Assembly (NCBI RefSeq): GCF_000364605.1
Contig: NZ_KB822576.1
Location: 434,001 to 498,000 of the forward strand
Origin: Nocardioides sp. Iso805N
GTDB taxonomy: Bacteria; Actinomycetota; Actinomycetes; Propionibacteriales; Nocardioidaceae
Direction: 5' to 3'
DNA: 64,000 bases
Of the stretch, positions 47,149-55,657 are shown piece by piece. A program made the position numbers and the translations under genes. A model generated the notes under the pieces. That model was not told the DNA's origin. It was given only the letters and a program-made list of their open reading frames with translations, and ran no database searches. Numbering within the stretch: the first letter of the stretch is position 1; each line of letters opens with the position of its first letter.

Positions 47149-48521
47149 GCGCTGCAGTGAACTACGCCGGGCTGTCACTGTGGCACGAGACAGCTAGGGA
47201 CAGCTTCGTGCCGCGGCCTGCGCTGGAGGGCGACCTCAGCTGTGACGTCGCCATCGTCGGCGCCGGCTACACCGGTCTGTGGACCGCCTACTACCTAGCG
47301 CGCGCCCGGCCCGACCTGCGGATCGTCGTGCTCGAGGCGGAGAGCGCCGGTTTCGGCGCCTCCGGCCGCAACGGCGGGTGGTGCTCGGCGCTCTTCCCGG
47401 CGTCGCAGGAGAAGCTGGCCGCGATGACCTCACCGGAGGAGGCGGCGGCGCAGCATCGCGCCATGCGCGGATCGGTCGACGAGGTCGTCCGGGTCGCCGA
47501 GGCTGAGGGGATCGAGGCCGACGTCGTCAAGGGCGGCACCCTCGTGCTCGCCCGTACGGCGCCGCAGCTGGTCCGAGCCCGCGCGGAGGCGGCGGCCGCC
47601 GCGGCATCAGGGACCGACGACGTCACCCTCCTCTCCGCAGCCGACGCTCGCGCGCGGCTGAACGCCACCGGGGTCCTGGGCGCGACCTACACGCCCGACT
47701 GCGCCGCACTGCACCCGGCGAAGCTGGCCCGGGGCCTGGCCACCACCGTGGAGCGGTACGGCGTCACCGTCCACGAGCGCACCCGTGTCACGGCGATCAG
47801 ACCGCACGAGGCCGTGACCGAGCGCGGCACCGTGCGGGCTGACGTCGTCGTACGCGCCACCGAGGGCTACACCGCCGCGCTGCCCGGTCTGTCCCGTGCC
47901 GTCATCCCGGTCTACTCCCTCATCGTCGCGACCGAGCCGCTGCCGACATCGGTGTGGGACGAGATCGGCCTGGCGCAGCGGGAGACGTTCAGCGACCACC
48001 GGCACCTGATCGTCTACGGGCAGCGCACCGCCGACGACCGGCTCGTGTTCGGCGGCCGAGGCGCGCCGTATCCCTTCGCGTCCAGGATCTCCGCACAGCA
48101 CGAACGCAACGCGGCGGTCTTCGGCAAGCTGCGCAGCACCCTCGTCGAGATGTTCCCCGTGCTCCACGGTGCCCGGTTCACGCACGCGTGGGGCGGCGCG
48201 CTGGGCATCGCTCGCGACTGGTGCGCCTCGGTGGGGCTGGACACCGAGACCGGCCTCGCCTGGGCCGGTGGGTACGTCGGCGACGGGGTCTCGACGACCA
48301 ATCTCGCCGGGCGCACGCTCCGCGACCTCGTGCTGGGCTCGCCCACCGACCTGACCGCGTTGCCGTGGGTCGGGCACCGCTCCCCCGACTGGGAGCCCGA
48401 ACCGCTGCGCTGGCTGGGCGTCAACGTCGGGCTCCGGGCCATGACACTGGCCGACGGCGAAGAGCGCCTCACCGGGCGACCCTCGCTGCTCGCTCGGGCG
48501 GTCGCACCGCTGCTGGGCTGA
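47145..48521 (+). CDS. FAD-dependent amine oxidoreductase (DAO family), Lrp-linked
   Basis: A 458-residue DAO flavoprotein with Rossmann motif VAIVGAGYTGLWTAYYLAR (about 35-53) and FGASGRNGGW. It is related to, but distinct from, the oxidoreductase at 40.4-41.8 kb and is shorter of the PuuB type. Start is GTG overlapping the Lrp stop, so it is coupled to the regulator. Together the two oxidoreductases could attack the two ends or successive stages of a polyamine such as spermidine and putrescine. Confidence 0.82.
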   Translation: MSAAVNYAGLSLWHETARDSFVPRPALEGDLSCDVAIVGAGYTGLWTAYYLARARPDLRIVVLEAESAGFGASGRNGGWCSALFPASQEKLAAMTSPEEAAAQHRAMRGSVDEVVRVAEAEGIEADVVKGGTLVLARTAPQLVRARAEAAAAAASGTDDVTLLSAADARARLNATGVLGATYTPDCAALHPAKLARGLATTVERYGVTVHERTRVTAIRPHEAVTERGTVRADVVVRATEGYTAALPGLSRAVIPVYSLIVATEPLPTSVWDEIGLAQRETFSDHRHLIVYGQRTADDRLVFGGRGAPYPFASRISAQHERNAAVFGKLRSTLVEMFPVLHGARFTHAWGGALGIARDWCASVGLDTETGLAWAGGYVGDGVSTTNLAGRTLRDLVLGSPTDLTALPWVGHRSPDWEPEPLRWLGVNVGLRAMTLADGEERLTGRPSLLARAVAPLLG

Positions 48522-48545
48522 GGTCGGGGCGGCGAACGACCGCCG

Positions 48546-49958
48546 TCAGCCGATGGGCGCCAGCCCGTTGGCGGCCGTCATCGCCGGTCGCGACGGCGTG
48601 TCGAGCCACGCGGAGAAGAAGCCGCCGAGGTCCTGGTGGCTCACCTTCGCGGCGTACCGCTCGAACTGGGCGGTGGTCGCGGTGCGGCCGGCGCGCACGT
48701 GTGCCCACCCGCGGAGGATCCGCCAGAAGGTCTTGTCGCCGACCTTCGTGCGCAGCGCCTGCAGGGTCATCGCGCCGCGCTCGTAGACCGGCGTGTCCCA
48801 CAGGTGGGCCGGGCCGGGCGCGTCGACCCGGGTGTGCCAGAACGACCCGGAGAGCTGGGCATGGTCATCGAGCAGGTGCTCCTCGGCGGGCGGGCCACCG
48901 TGCTTCTCCGTCCAGTACCACTCCATGAAGGTGGCGAAGCCCTCGTTGAGCCACACGTCGCGCCACTGCGAGAGCCGCACCGAGTCGCCGAACCACTGAT
49001 GGGCGAGCTCGTGCACGACGGTGGTCGTGCGCTCGAGCCGGAGCACGGGGTAGGTCGGTCGGGTCTGGTTCTCGAGGGCGAAGTCGGGGTCGAGCGACGT
49101 GGTGACGCCGCCGACCGTCTCGAACGGGTACTTCCCCAGCTGACGTGAGAGCCAGGCGGTGATGGCGGGCGTCTTCTTCATCAGTCGCATGGACGAGGCT
49201 CGGGTGGCCGCCGGCAGCTGGTCGGAGACGGCCACCAGCCAGGGCAGCCCGTGCCGGGTGCCCTTGGCCTCGGTGTAGTCACCTGCGGTGAAGAAGGCGA
49301 GGTAGGGCGCCATCGGGTTGCGGGCCTTCCAGCGGGTGGTCGCCAGCGCGCCGGCGACCGTGCGGCTGACCTGTCGGCCGTTGGCGATCACCTTCATCGC
49401 TGCGGGCACGGTGACGCTGATGTCCATCGTCGCGGCATCGGCCGGGGTGTCGTTGGCCGGGAACCACCAGGCCGCCATGTGCGGCTCGTTCATCGTGGTG
49501 ACCTCGTGCTGGTCGGCGAGCCAGTCGCACTCCTTGTCCCAGCACACGGTGCCGGGGAACCCGTCGTAGGTCACCGCCACGCGGAACGTCCGGCCGCGGG
49601 CGATGGTGCTGGAGGGAATGATCCGCAGCTCGTGCGCATCCGGACGCTCGAAGGCGACGGCCGCACCGTCGATGGCGACCGCGGAGACCGGCAGCAGCAG
49701 GTCCAGGTCGAAGGCGGTCAGCGGCTGGGTCGCCCGCACCGTCAAGGTGGTGTGCCCGCTCAGCTCGCCCCGCGCGAAGTCATAGGTGTCGGCGATCTTG
49801 TAGGCCTGCACGTCGATGCCGCCGTTGCCGTCCTCGGGGAAGTAGCTGTCGCCGGAGCCGACCAGGCTCGGGCCGGCGGCGTCGGCGGGCGCCATGCCGA
49901 TGCCGGCCGCGAGGGCAAGGGCGAGGATGCAGAGCAGAGGGCGGACGATCGATCTCAC
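48546..49958 (-). CDS. Secreted compact M1 family metallopeptidase
   Basis: A 470-residue secreted protein with a signal peptide (about 1-28, ending ADA). It has the M1 catalytic domain with zinc motif HELAH (316-320) and third ligand E339 (LNEGFATF). The exopeptidase motif normally reading GxMEN is ALENQ here (about 294-298), and the long C-terminal helical domain of classical PepN-type enzymes is missing. Compact secreted M1 proteins are known; they may be exopeptidases of short substrate range. GTG start, with TAGGTT 7 nt upstream. Confidence 0.82.
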   Translation of the reverse strand: MRSIVRPLLCILALALAAGIGMAPADAAGPSLVGSGDSYFPEDGNGGIDVQAYKIADTYDFARGELSGHTTLTVRATQPLTAFDLDLLLPVSAVAIDGAAVAFERPDAHELRIIPSSTIARGRTFRVAVTYDGFPGTVCWDKECDWLADQHEVTTMNEPHMAAWWFPANDTPADAATMDISVTVPAAMKVIANGRQVSRTVAGALATTRWKARNPMAPYLAFFTAGDYTEAKGTRHGLPWLVAVSDQLPAATRASSMRLMKKTPAITAWLSRQLGKYPFETVGGVTTSLDPDFALENQTRPTYPVLRLERTTTVVHELAHQWFGDSVRLSQWRDVWLNEGFATFMEWYWTEKHGGPPAEEHLLDDHAQLSGSFWHTRVDAPGPAHLWDTPVYERGAMTLQALRTKVGDKTFWRILRGWAHVRAGRTATTAQFERYAAKVSHQDLGGFFSAWLDTPSRPAMTAANGLAPIG

Positions 49959-49965
49959 GGGCCAG

Positions 49966-49971
49966 AACCTA
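49966..49971 (-). promoter_or_regulatory. Leaderless -10 box for the M1 peptidase gene
   Basis: TAGGTT on the minus strand, 7 nt before the GTG. The divergent LOG-like gene has its own box (TACGTT, 50034-50039), 7 nt before its GTG. Confidence 0.5.
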
Positions 49972-50033
49972 TGCCAACGACCGACGAACTCGGATGCCGC
50001 CGCGTCGAGGCGCCTCGACAAGCTCGGCGGGCG

Positions 50034-50039
50034 TACGTT
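50034..50039 (+). promoter_or_regulatory. Leaderless -10 box for the LOG-like gene
   Basis: TACGTT on the plus strand, 7 nt before the GTG. Confidence 0.45.
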
Positions 50040-50046
50040 GACGCCC

Positions 50047-50952
50047 GTGAAGCGCCTCCCCGTCCGCCGCCGCCCGGTCCCGGTCGCACCACCGGTGCTG
50101 CACGCCCCGGTAGACCCCGAGCGAAGCACCCTCTACACGCCGGAGGACCTCTACGACACCCCCGCGTACGCCGACTCGCTGGACGCCCGCGCCTACTCCT
50201 GGTCGCGCGAGGAGCACACCCGCGACCGGGCCCGCGTGCGGGCGCTGCACGACTTCGGCATCGACGAGGCACTCGACGCCTGGATCGTCGGGCGGCACAT
50301 GGTCGGGGTGATGGGCGGCCACGCGGCGCAGCGAGGCGACGAGACGTACGCCTTGGCAGCTCGCCTCGGTCATCTCCTGGGCAAGCGTCACGTGGTCGCC
50401 ACCGGCGGTGGACCGGGGGCGATGGAGGCCGCCAACCTCGGCGCCTGGCTGACGTCGTACCCCGTCGAGGTGGTGGAGACCGCCATCGAGGAGCTCGCCG
50501 TGGTGCCCGGATTCGCCCCCTCCATCCAGGACTGGATGGTGACGGCGATGGCCGTGCGCGCCGGGTACGCCGAGGGCAGGCCGCTCGCGAGCTCGCTCGG
50601 CGTCCCCACCTGGTTCTACGGCCACGAGCCGCCGAACCTCTTCTGCGACGTCATCGCGAAGTACTTCCGCAACGCCACCCGCGAGGCGATCCTGCTGGAG
50701 ATCTGCGACGCCGGCATCGTGTTCCTGCCCGGTGCCGCGGGAACGGTGCAGGAGGTGTTCCAAGACGCCTGCGAGAACTACTACGCCGCGCCGGAGCGGG
50801 TCGCGCCGATGATCCTGCTGGGCCGCGACCACTGGACCGATGTGCTGCCGGCCTGGCCGCTGCTGGAGTCGCTCGCCCGTGGGTCGGCGATGGCCGACCG
50901 GGTGCACCTGGTCGACAGCGTCGACGAGGTGGCCGAGCTCCTCATGCCGTGA
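50047..50952 (+). CDS. LOG/TIGR00730-like Rossmann-fold protein
   Basis: A 301-residue protein of the LOG-like ('lysine decarboxylase'-labelled) family. It has [11 protein letters not shown] and [11 protein letters not shown]; the usual second motif is PGGxGTxxE, so one glycine is Ala. Members release cytokinin-type free bases or hydrolyse nucleotides; others are uncharacterised. This protein is longer than plant-type LOG (about 180-220) and has an N-terminal extension (1-60), like actinobacterial 'Rossmann fold nucleotide-binding' proteins. Start GTG with TACGTT 7 nt upstream. Its 3' end overlaps the convergent glycosyltransferase gene by 11 nt. Confidence 0.75.
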   Translation: MKRLPVRRRPVPVAPPVLHAPVDPERSTLYTPEDLYDTPAYADSLDARAYSWSREEHTRDRARVRALHDFGIDEALDAWIVGRHMVGVMGGHAAQRGDETYALAARLGHLLGKRHVVATGGGPGAMEAANLGAWLTSYPVEVVETAIEELAVVPGFAPSIQDWMVTAMAVRAGYAEGRPLASSLGVPTWFYGHEPPNLFCDVIAKYFRNATREAILLEICDAGIVFLPGAAGTVQEVFQDACENYYAAPERVAPMILLGRDHWTDVLPAWPLLESLARGSAMADRVHLVDSVDEVAELLMP

Positions 50953-52123
50953 GCCGGAACCGGCCGAGCCGGTCGTCGATGACCTCACGGTAGTGGTCGA
51001 TCAGTCGTTGGTTGATCGCCGTCCAGGACCGGCCCTGGACGGCTATCCGAGCCGATCGGCCCATGGTGCGGCGCAGCACGGGGTCCTCGGCCAGGAAGTC
51101 GACGCTGCGACGAAGGTCCTCGCCGTCGCCGGGCCGGTAGAGCAGGCCGGTGACACCGTCGTTGACGATGTCCACCGGACCGCCGGAGCGTGGCGCCACG
51201 ACAGGTACGCCGGAGGCCAGCGCCTCCTGCGCAGACTGGCAGAAGGTCTCGTGCCGGCCGGTGTGCACGAACACGTCGAGGCTGGCGTAGGCAGCGCCCA
51301 GCTCCTCGCCGTGCAGCACGCCGAGGAAGTGAGCCCCGGGGAGCAACCCGCGCAGACGCTGCTCCTCGGGGCCGCCGCCGACGACGACCAGCGCGTAGCG
51401 GTCATCGCGGGTCAGGTGGATCAGGAGCGGTAGCTCCTTCTCGGCGGCCAGGCGGCCGACGTACCCGACGATGACCTGGCCGCCGGGCGCCAGTCGGCGC
51501 CGCAGCTCACGGTCGATCCGCGAGGGGTGGAAGCCCTCGACGTCGACACCGCGCGGCCAGAGCATCGTCCGCGGCACGCCCAGCTGGTCCAGCTGGGTGA
51601 GGCTGGCGGTGCTCGGCACCAGTGTGCGGTCGACCTGCAGGTGGATCTTGCGGGTGAGCGCCGCCATCGCGCGAGCACCACCGCTGAGGCCGTACTTCTG
51701 CTCGTAGCGCTGCGCGAAGCCGACCAGGTCGGTCTGGTAGATCGCCACCGTCGGGATGCCGAGCTCGGCGGCGACCCGGACGGCCTGGTAGCCGAGGGTA
51801 GCCGGCGACGCGACGTGCACGACGTCGGGCCGGAAGCGTTGCATCACCGAGCGCAGCCGCCGCCGGGTCTCCAGACCGATCCGGAAGTCGCGGTAGAACC
51901 AGAGGCTCGCGCTGCGGGCACGGGTGATCGGAAAGCCGGCGTACGTCGCCGGACCGGTCGGGGCGACCAGCTCGGCCTCGTGGCCTTCGGCTGCGAGGTG
52001 CTCGAGCACGCGTCGTACGGAGTTGGTGACGCCGTTGATCTGGGGAAGGAACGACTCGCTGACCACCAGCACGCGAAGGCGGTCGGTCGGGGCCGTCCGG
52101 AGGGGCAGCTCGGTCACGGTCAT
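50942..52123 (-). CDS. GT4-family glycosyltransferase (MgtA-like, probable mannosyltransferase)
   Basis: A 393-residue GT-B fold glycosyltransferase. The N-terminal Rossmann domain opens LRVLVVSESFLPQINGVTNSV, and the C-terminal donor domain has the E-x7-E pattern in HETFCQSAQE and the conserved GGPVDIV. It resembles actinobacterial MgtA-type GDP-mannose-dependent glycolipid mannosyltransferases. ATG start. It overlaps the end of the convergent LOG-like gene by 11 nt. The upstream gap holds tandem LexA-like sites. Confidence 0.82.
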   Translation of the reverse strand: MTVTELPLRTAPTDRLRVLVVSESFLPQINGVTNSVRRVLEHLAAEGHEAELVAPTGPATYAGFPITRARSASLWFYRDFRIGLETRRRLRSVMQRFRPDVVHVASPATLGYQAVRVAAELGIPTVAIYQTDLVGFAQRYEQKYGLSGGARAMAALTRKIHLQVDRTLVPSTASLTQLDQLGVPRTMLWPRGVDVEGFHPSRIDRELRRRLAPGGQVIVGYVGRLAAEKELPLLIHLTRDDRYALVVVGGGPEEQRLRGLLPGAHFLGVLHGEELGAAYASLDVFVHTGRHETFCQSAQEALASGVPVVAPRSGGPVDIVNDGVTGLLYRPGDGEDLRRSVDFLAEDPVLRRTMGRSARIAVQGRSWTAINQRLIDHYREVIDDRLGRFRLTA

Positions 52124-52187
52124 GGTTCGACGGTGACCGTCGCGTCCGACCTGACGCTGAGAGTCAGGTGGCGCGCGGGTGAATGTC

Positions 52188-52325
52188 GGGTGGCACTCAG
52201 CCCTCGGCGAGGGCCCAGGTCGTCGAACGACCGTTCGGCGACGAGCCGACGTCCTCCGAGCGCGAACGTTCGTTCAGGGCGCGACCCGAACGCACTCCCC
52301 CCGCAGGGGTGACACTCAGCCCTCG
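52188..52325. repeat. Direct repeat flanking two LexA-like sites, rlmN 3' end region
   Basis: A 19-nt direct repeat with one mismatch, GGGTGRCACTCAGCCCTCG (52188-52206 and 52307-52325), 119 bp apart. The right copy overlaps the rlmN stop. Between them lie two SOS-box-like sequences, TCGAAC-N4-GTTCGG (52223-52238) and GCGAAC-N4-GTTCAG (52262-52277). Confidence 0.55.
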
Positions 52326-53440
52326 ACCGCCGCCAGCTGGCCGCAGGCGGCGTCGATCTCGTCGCCGCGCGTGTCGCGGATCGTCGTACTGATGCCGCCG
52401 GCCTCGAGGCGCCGGACGAACTCGTCCATGTCCTCGTCGCGCGAGCGGGTGTACTTCGATCCACGCACCTCGTTGAGCGGGATGAGGTTGACGTGCACCC
52501 AGCCTCGACCGCGCTCGTTGAGCACCTCGGCGAGCAGGTCGGCTCGGTGCGCCTGGTCGTTGATGTCGCGCATCATGGCGTACTCGATGGAGACCCGACG
52601 GCCGGTCTGATCGAAGTAGTAGCGGGCGGCGTCGACGGTCTCGGCGACCGAGAAGCGGTTGTTGATCGGCACCAGCTCGTTGCGCAGCTCGTCGTCGGGT
52701 GCGTGCAGGCTCAGCGCCAGGGTCACCGGGATGCCCTCGTCGGCCAGCTGCTTGATCCGCGGGACCAGACCGACCGTGGAGACCGTGACGTGCCGGGCCG
52801 AGAGACCCAGGCCCTCGGGAGCGGGATCGGTCAGCCGGCGTACGGCGCCCATCACGGCGCGGTAGTTGGCCAGCGGCTCCCCCATGCCCATGAAGACGAC
52901 GTTGGAGAGCCGACCGGGACCGCCCGCGACATCACCGTTCGCCATCGCGCGAGCGCCCACCACGACCTGGTGCACGATCTCGGCGGTCGACATGTTGCGC
53001 TGCAGGCCACCCTGACCGGTCGCGCAGAACGGGCAGGCCATGCCACAGCCGGCCTGCGAGGAGATGCAGATGGTGGCTCGGTCGCTGTAGCGCATCAGCA
53101 CGGACTCGACCAGGGAGCCGTCGAAGAGCTTCCACAGCGTCTTGACGGTGGTGCCGGCATCGGCGCTCTGCGTGCGCAGCGAGGTCATGAGGTCCGGCAG
53201 GAACGTCGAGACCAGCTCGGCGCGCTGGGCCGAGGGCAGGTCGGTCATCTGCTCGGGGTCGTGCACCAGCCGCTCGAAGTAGTGCACCGAGATCTGCTTG
53301 GCACGGAAGCCCTGGAGGCCGGCCGCCTTGGCCGCATCCTGCCGCTCGGCGAGGGTGAGGTCGGCGAGGTGCCGCGGCGGCTTGGCGCGCCCGCGCGGGG
53401 CGTCCATCACCAGTGGCAGGGTCTTGGGTGCGTCACTCAC
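52316..53440 (-). CDS. rlmN: 23S rRNA (adenine(2503)-C2)-methyltransferase
   Basis: RlmN is a radical-SAM enzyme that methylates A2503 in 23S rRNA and A37 in some tRNAs. The 374-residue protein has the CxxxCxxC cluster motif at C132, C136 and C139 (GCGMACPFC) and the second-half catalytic cysteine in DAACGQL near the C-terminus. Length is standard. GTG start. It normally sits between cdsA and dxr in actinobacteria; here accessory genes lie on both sides. Confidence 0.96.
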   Translation of the reverse strand: MSDAPKTLPLVMDAPRGRAKPPRHLADLTLAERQDAAKAAGLQGFRAKQISVHYFERLVHDPEQMTDLPSAQRAELVSTFLPDLMTSLRTQSADAGTTVKTLWKLFDGSLVESVLMRYSDRATICISSQAGCGMACPFCATGQGGLQRNMSTAEIVHQVVVGARAMANGDVAGGPGRLSNVVFMGMGEPLANYRAVMGAVRRLTDPAPEGLGLSARHVTVSTVGLVPRIKQLADEGIPVTLALSLHAPDDELRNELVPINNRFSVAETVDAARYYFDQTGRRVSIEYAMMRDINDQAHRADLLAEVLNERGRGWVHVNLIPLNEVRGSKYTRSRDEDMDEFVRRLEAGGISTTIRDTRGDEIDAACGQLAAVEG

Positions 53441-53483
53441 CGCTCTATTCTCCCATCGCCCGGCCGTATACCACGAAACGCGA

Positions 53484-53511
53484 ACCGGCCCCGGGGCGCC
53501 CCGGGGCCGGT
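53484..53511. terminator. Perfect 28-nt palindrome downstream of the metallophosphoesterase gene
   Basis: A 28-nt perfect palindrome of G and C with central GGCGCC, 28 nt past the metallophosphoesterase stop, and upstream of the rlmN start on the same strand. Most likely a terminator; it also lies close enough to affect the rlmN promoter. Confidence 0.7.
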
Positions 53512-53539
53512 CACGATCAGCGCCGTGGCGGCGCCCCGC

Positions 53540-55372
53540 TCACTTGAGCTGCTTCTGGATCGCCTTGTAGGCGCTCAGCTGCGCCTTCAGCTTGGCCTTC
53601 TTGGCGCCCTTGGCCTTCTTGATCTTCTTCTTCAGGGTGGCGATCTTCTCGCCCACCGACTGCTGGAGCTGGGCCGGTACGACCTCGGTCGGCTTCGGGG
53701 TTGCAGTGACGGTCACCGTCGGAGCAGGCTGCGGCGATGCGGTGACGGTGGTTGTAGCTCCGGGCACCTCGACCGTCCGGGTGACAGCGGGCGGCAGGAT
53801 CGGCGAGACGTCGGCCTTGCTGCGGAAGATGTCGACCCGGTCGACGATCGAGCCGATCGGCAGCGGGCTGCCCGCCAGGTCGGGCCCGACACCGGTCGAC
53901 TTGCCGCGGTCGATCGCTGCGTTCGGACCGCTGCCGTCGTTGGCACGGACGTTCTTGACCTGGAGACCCTTGTCGTTGACCGTGACCTCGATGTAGGTCT
54001 GGACGTGCTCCTGGTTCTCTACCGAGTTCGCCCAGTGCCGCAGGTGGGAGACGGTGCCGTCGAGGTTGAGCGTCTCGTCACCGCCCACCTTGGTGTCGGC
54101 GCCGTAGCCGGCCTTGGAGGAGTCCGGTGCGGTCAGGTCGTAGTACTTCGAGCCCGACGCCGTGTTGGCGGTGACGTAGATGACGCCGCCCGGCCCCTCG
54201 ACGACCGTCGTCTGACCGGGCTTCTCGTTGGCGTCGGCCTTGGCGCCGCTCGGCGACGCGGTCGATCCCTTGATCGCATACGAGCGCGAGTACGAGTGGT
54301 CGTGACCCTGCAGGACGAGGTCGACGCCGAGATCGGAGAACGCCTTGGTGAAGTCGGTACGGCGCTGCTGGTTGTCCGAGTCGTTGGCGTGGTCGGCCGG
54401 AGAGTAGATCGAGTGGTGATAGACGAGGACGACGTGCTTCGCGTCGCCCTTGTGATTGGTGATGGTGTCGGTGACGAACTGCACGTGCGCCGGGTCCGAG
54501 CCGTTGGCCGAGCTGTACGCGTTCGAGTTCAGGTCGATGAACAGCACACCCTTGTACTTGAACCAATAGTCGCCACCGGGGTGCGCGGTCGCGCTCGGGG
54601 CATTGGTGTTGGTGTCGTAGAGGTTCGCGTCGTTCCGCTTCGTGTCCGGCAGCGCGAAGTGCTGGTCGTAGGCGATGCCACCGTTGTCGTGGTTTCCGAT
54701 GGTGGCGGCCCACGGGATCGAGCGGAGCTCGTCGGGCCGCAGGAAGTTGTCCCACTGCGTCTCGTTGTTGGCAGCGTCGACCTGGTCACCGCCCGAGACG
54801 TAGAGCTCGGCCTTAGGGCTCTGGATCTTGGACTGGTCCAACGTGTACTGCCAGCCGTTGCCGTCCGCGGCCGGGTCGCCGGAGGCACCGATCTGCGGGT
54901 CGCCGAAGAACAGGAACTGGAAGTTGCCGTTGCCGAAGGCACCGGTCGTGAAGGAGTAGGCGCTCGAGTGGCTCGTGCTGCCCTTCTGGGCCACCCGGTA
55001 GTAGTAGGTCGTGTCCGCCTTGAGGCCGCTCAGGGTCGCCTTGCCGTTGAAGTTCGTCAGCGCAAGAGCGGTCGCGCTGTCGGTGGTGATGTTCGCCGCC
55101 AGCGTCGCGGCGACATTCACCTCGTCGGAGAAGTCGGCCTTCGTGGCCAGCTCGACGACCTCGCCACCAGCCGGGCTGGTTGAGGAGTACCAGTCGAGGG
55201 TGCGCGAGGTCTCGTCATCGCCGACGCCGAGGACCAGGCCCGAGAAGGCAGGCGTGCCGTCTGCGCCGAAGGAGGAGAACGTGACACCTGTGCCCACGAC
55301 GGCAGCGGCGGCCAGGCCGAGTGTCGCAACGCCCGCGCCGACGCGTCGGCGGCGGCTCATGTTGAGCTTCAT
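53540..55372 (-). CDS. Secreted FN3-metallophosphoesterase (purple acid phosphatase-like)
   Basis: A 610-residue secreted phosphatase. A signal peptide (about 1-36) is followed by an FN3-like domain (about 45-145) and a calcineurin-type metallophosphoesterase domain with all metal motifs: FGDPQ (157-160), GGDQVD (195-199), GNHDN (226-230), VYHHS and GHDHS. A C-terminal Pro/Thr-rich linker leads to a lysine-rich coiled tail (about 565-610, KKKIKKAKGAKKAKL), possibly for cell-wall or polyanion binding. Such enzymes release phosphate from organic phosphates. The upstream Pho-box-like sequence supports phosphate-starvation control. Confidence 0.88.
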   Translation of the reverse strand: MKLNMSRRRRVGAGVATLGLAAAAVVGTGVTFSSFGADGTPAFSGLVLGVGDDETSRTLDWYSSTSPAGGEVVELATKADFSDEVNVAATLAANITTDSATALALTNFNGKATLSGLKADTTYYYRVAQKGSTSHSSAYSFTTGAFGNGNFQFLFFGDPQIGASGDPAADGNGWQYTLDQSKIQSPKAELYVSGGDQVDAANNETQWDNFLRPDELRSIPWAATIGNHDNGGIAYDQHFALPDTKRNDANLYDTNTNAPSATAHPGGDYWFKYKGVLFIDLNSNAYSSANGSDPAHVQFVTDTITNHKGDAKHVVLVYHHSIYSPADHANDSDNQQRRTDFTKAFSDLGVDLVLQGHDHSYSRSYAIKGSTASPSGAKADANEKPGQTTVVEGPGGVIYVTANTASGSKYYDLTAPDSSKAGYGADTKVGGDETLNLDGTVSHLRHWANSVENQEHVQTYIEVTVNDKGLQVKNVRANDGSGPNAAIDRGKSTGVGPDLAGSPLPIGSIVDRVDIFRSKADVSPILPPAVTRTVEVPGATTTVTASPQPAPTVTVTATPKPTEVVPAQLQQSVGEKIATLKKKIKKAKGAKKAKLKAQLSAYKAIQKQLK

Positions 55373-55504
55373 CGAAGCAATGCCCTTTCACAAGCAGAGT
55401 CTGGAAATGTTCTGGAAATTTCCTGAACGCGGCGAGGCTTGCGGCCGTTGATGTACACCCGGTGAATGGCGACTTGCCTTCACCTGCACGCTCCCGGATC
55501 GCCA

Positions 55505-55522
55505 TGTGATTTTCAGGTGAAC
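55505..55522 (-). promoter_or_regulatory. Pho-box-like PhoP site upstream of the metallophosphoesterase gene
   Basis: On the minus strand: GTTCACCTGAAAATCACA, one perfect GTTCACC repeat unit followed 11 nt later by the weaker AATCACA. The 11-bp spacing is that of actinobacterial PHO boxes. A further ATTCACC occurs about 50 nt nearer the start (55461-55467). Fits the encoded phosphatase. Confidence 0.5.
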
Positions 55523-55657
55523 TCGGTCGCCAGAACCCCGGCCCCACAACCGCCCTGCGGCCGCTCCTCATGAACAGAACGGGTCATCGAGACGAACACA
55601 TCGTCAGGTTGTCGTCAGGGTTGGAGACGGGGGTCGGCGATCAGGTAGGAAGTGCGA

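Noticed and set aside
52128..52142. A further CGACGG-N3-CCGTCG palindrome directly before the glycosyltransferase start
   Set aside because: Core arms match the polyamine palindrome, but the centre differs (TGA), the gene is unrelated, and similar GACGGTCACCGTC strings occur inside coding sequence (for example near 53705). Probably chance in this GC-rich genome.
52120..52464. Small Ser/Arg-rich minus-strand ORF across the rlmN 3' end and the glycosyltransferase gap
   Set aside because: Out-of-frame shadow of rlmN for most of its length; composition is that of a shifted frame.
52493..55183. Plus-strand reading frame of about 896 codons opposite rlmN and the metallophosphoesterase gene
   Set aside because: It spans two oppositely oriented genes and their terminator; typical antisense frame with no signal peptide, domain or RBS.
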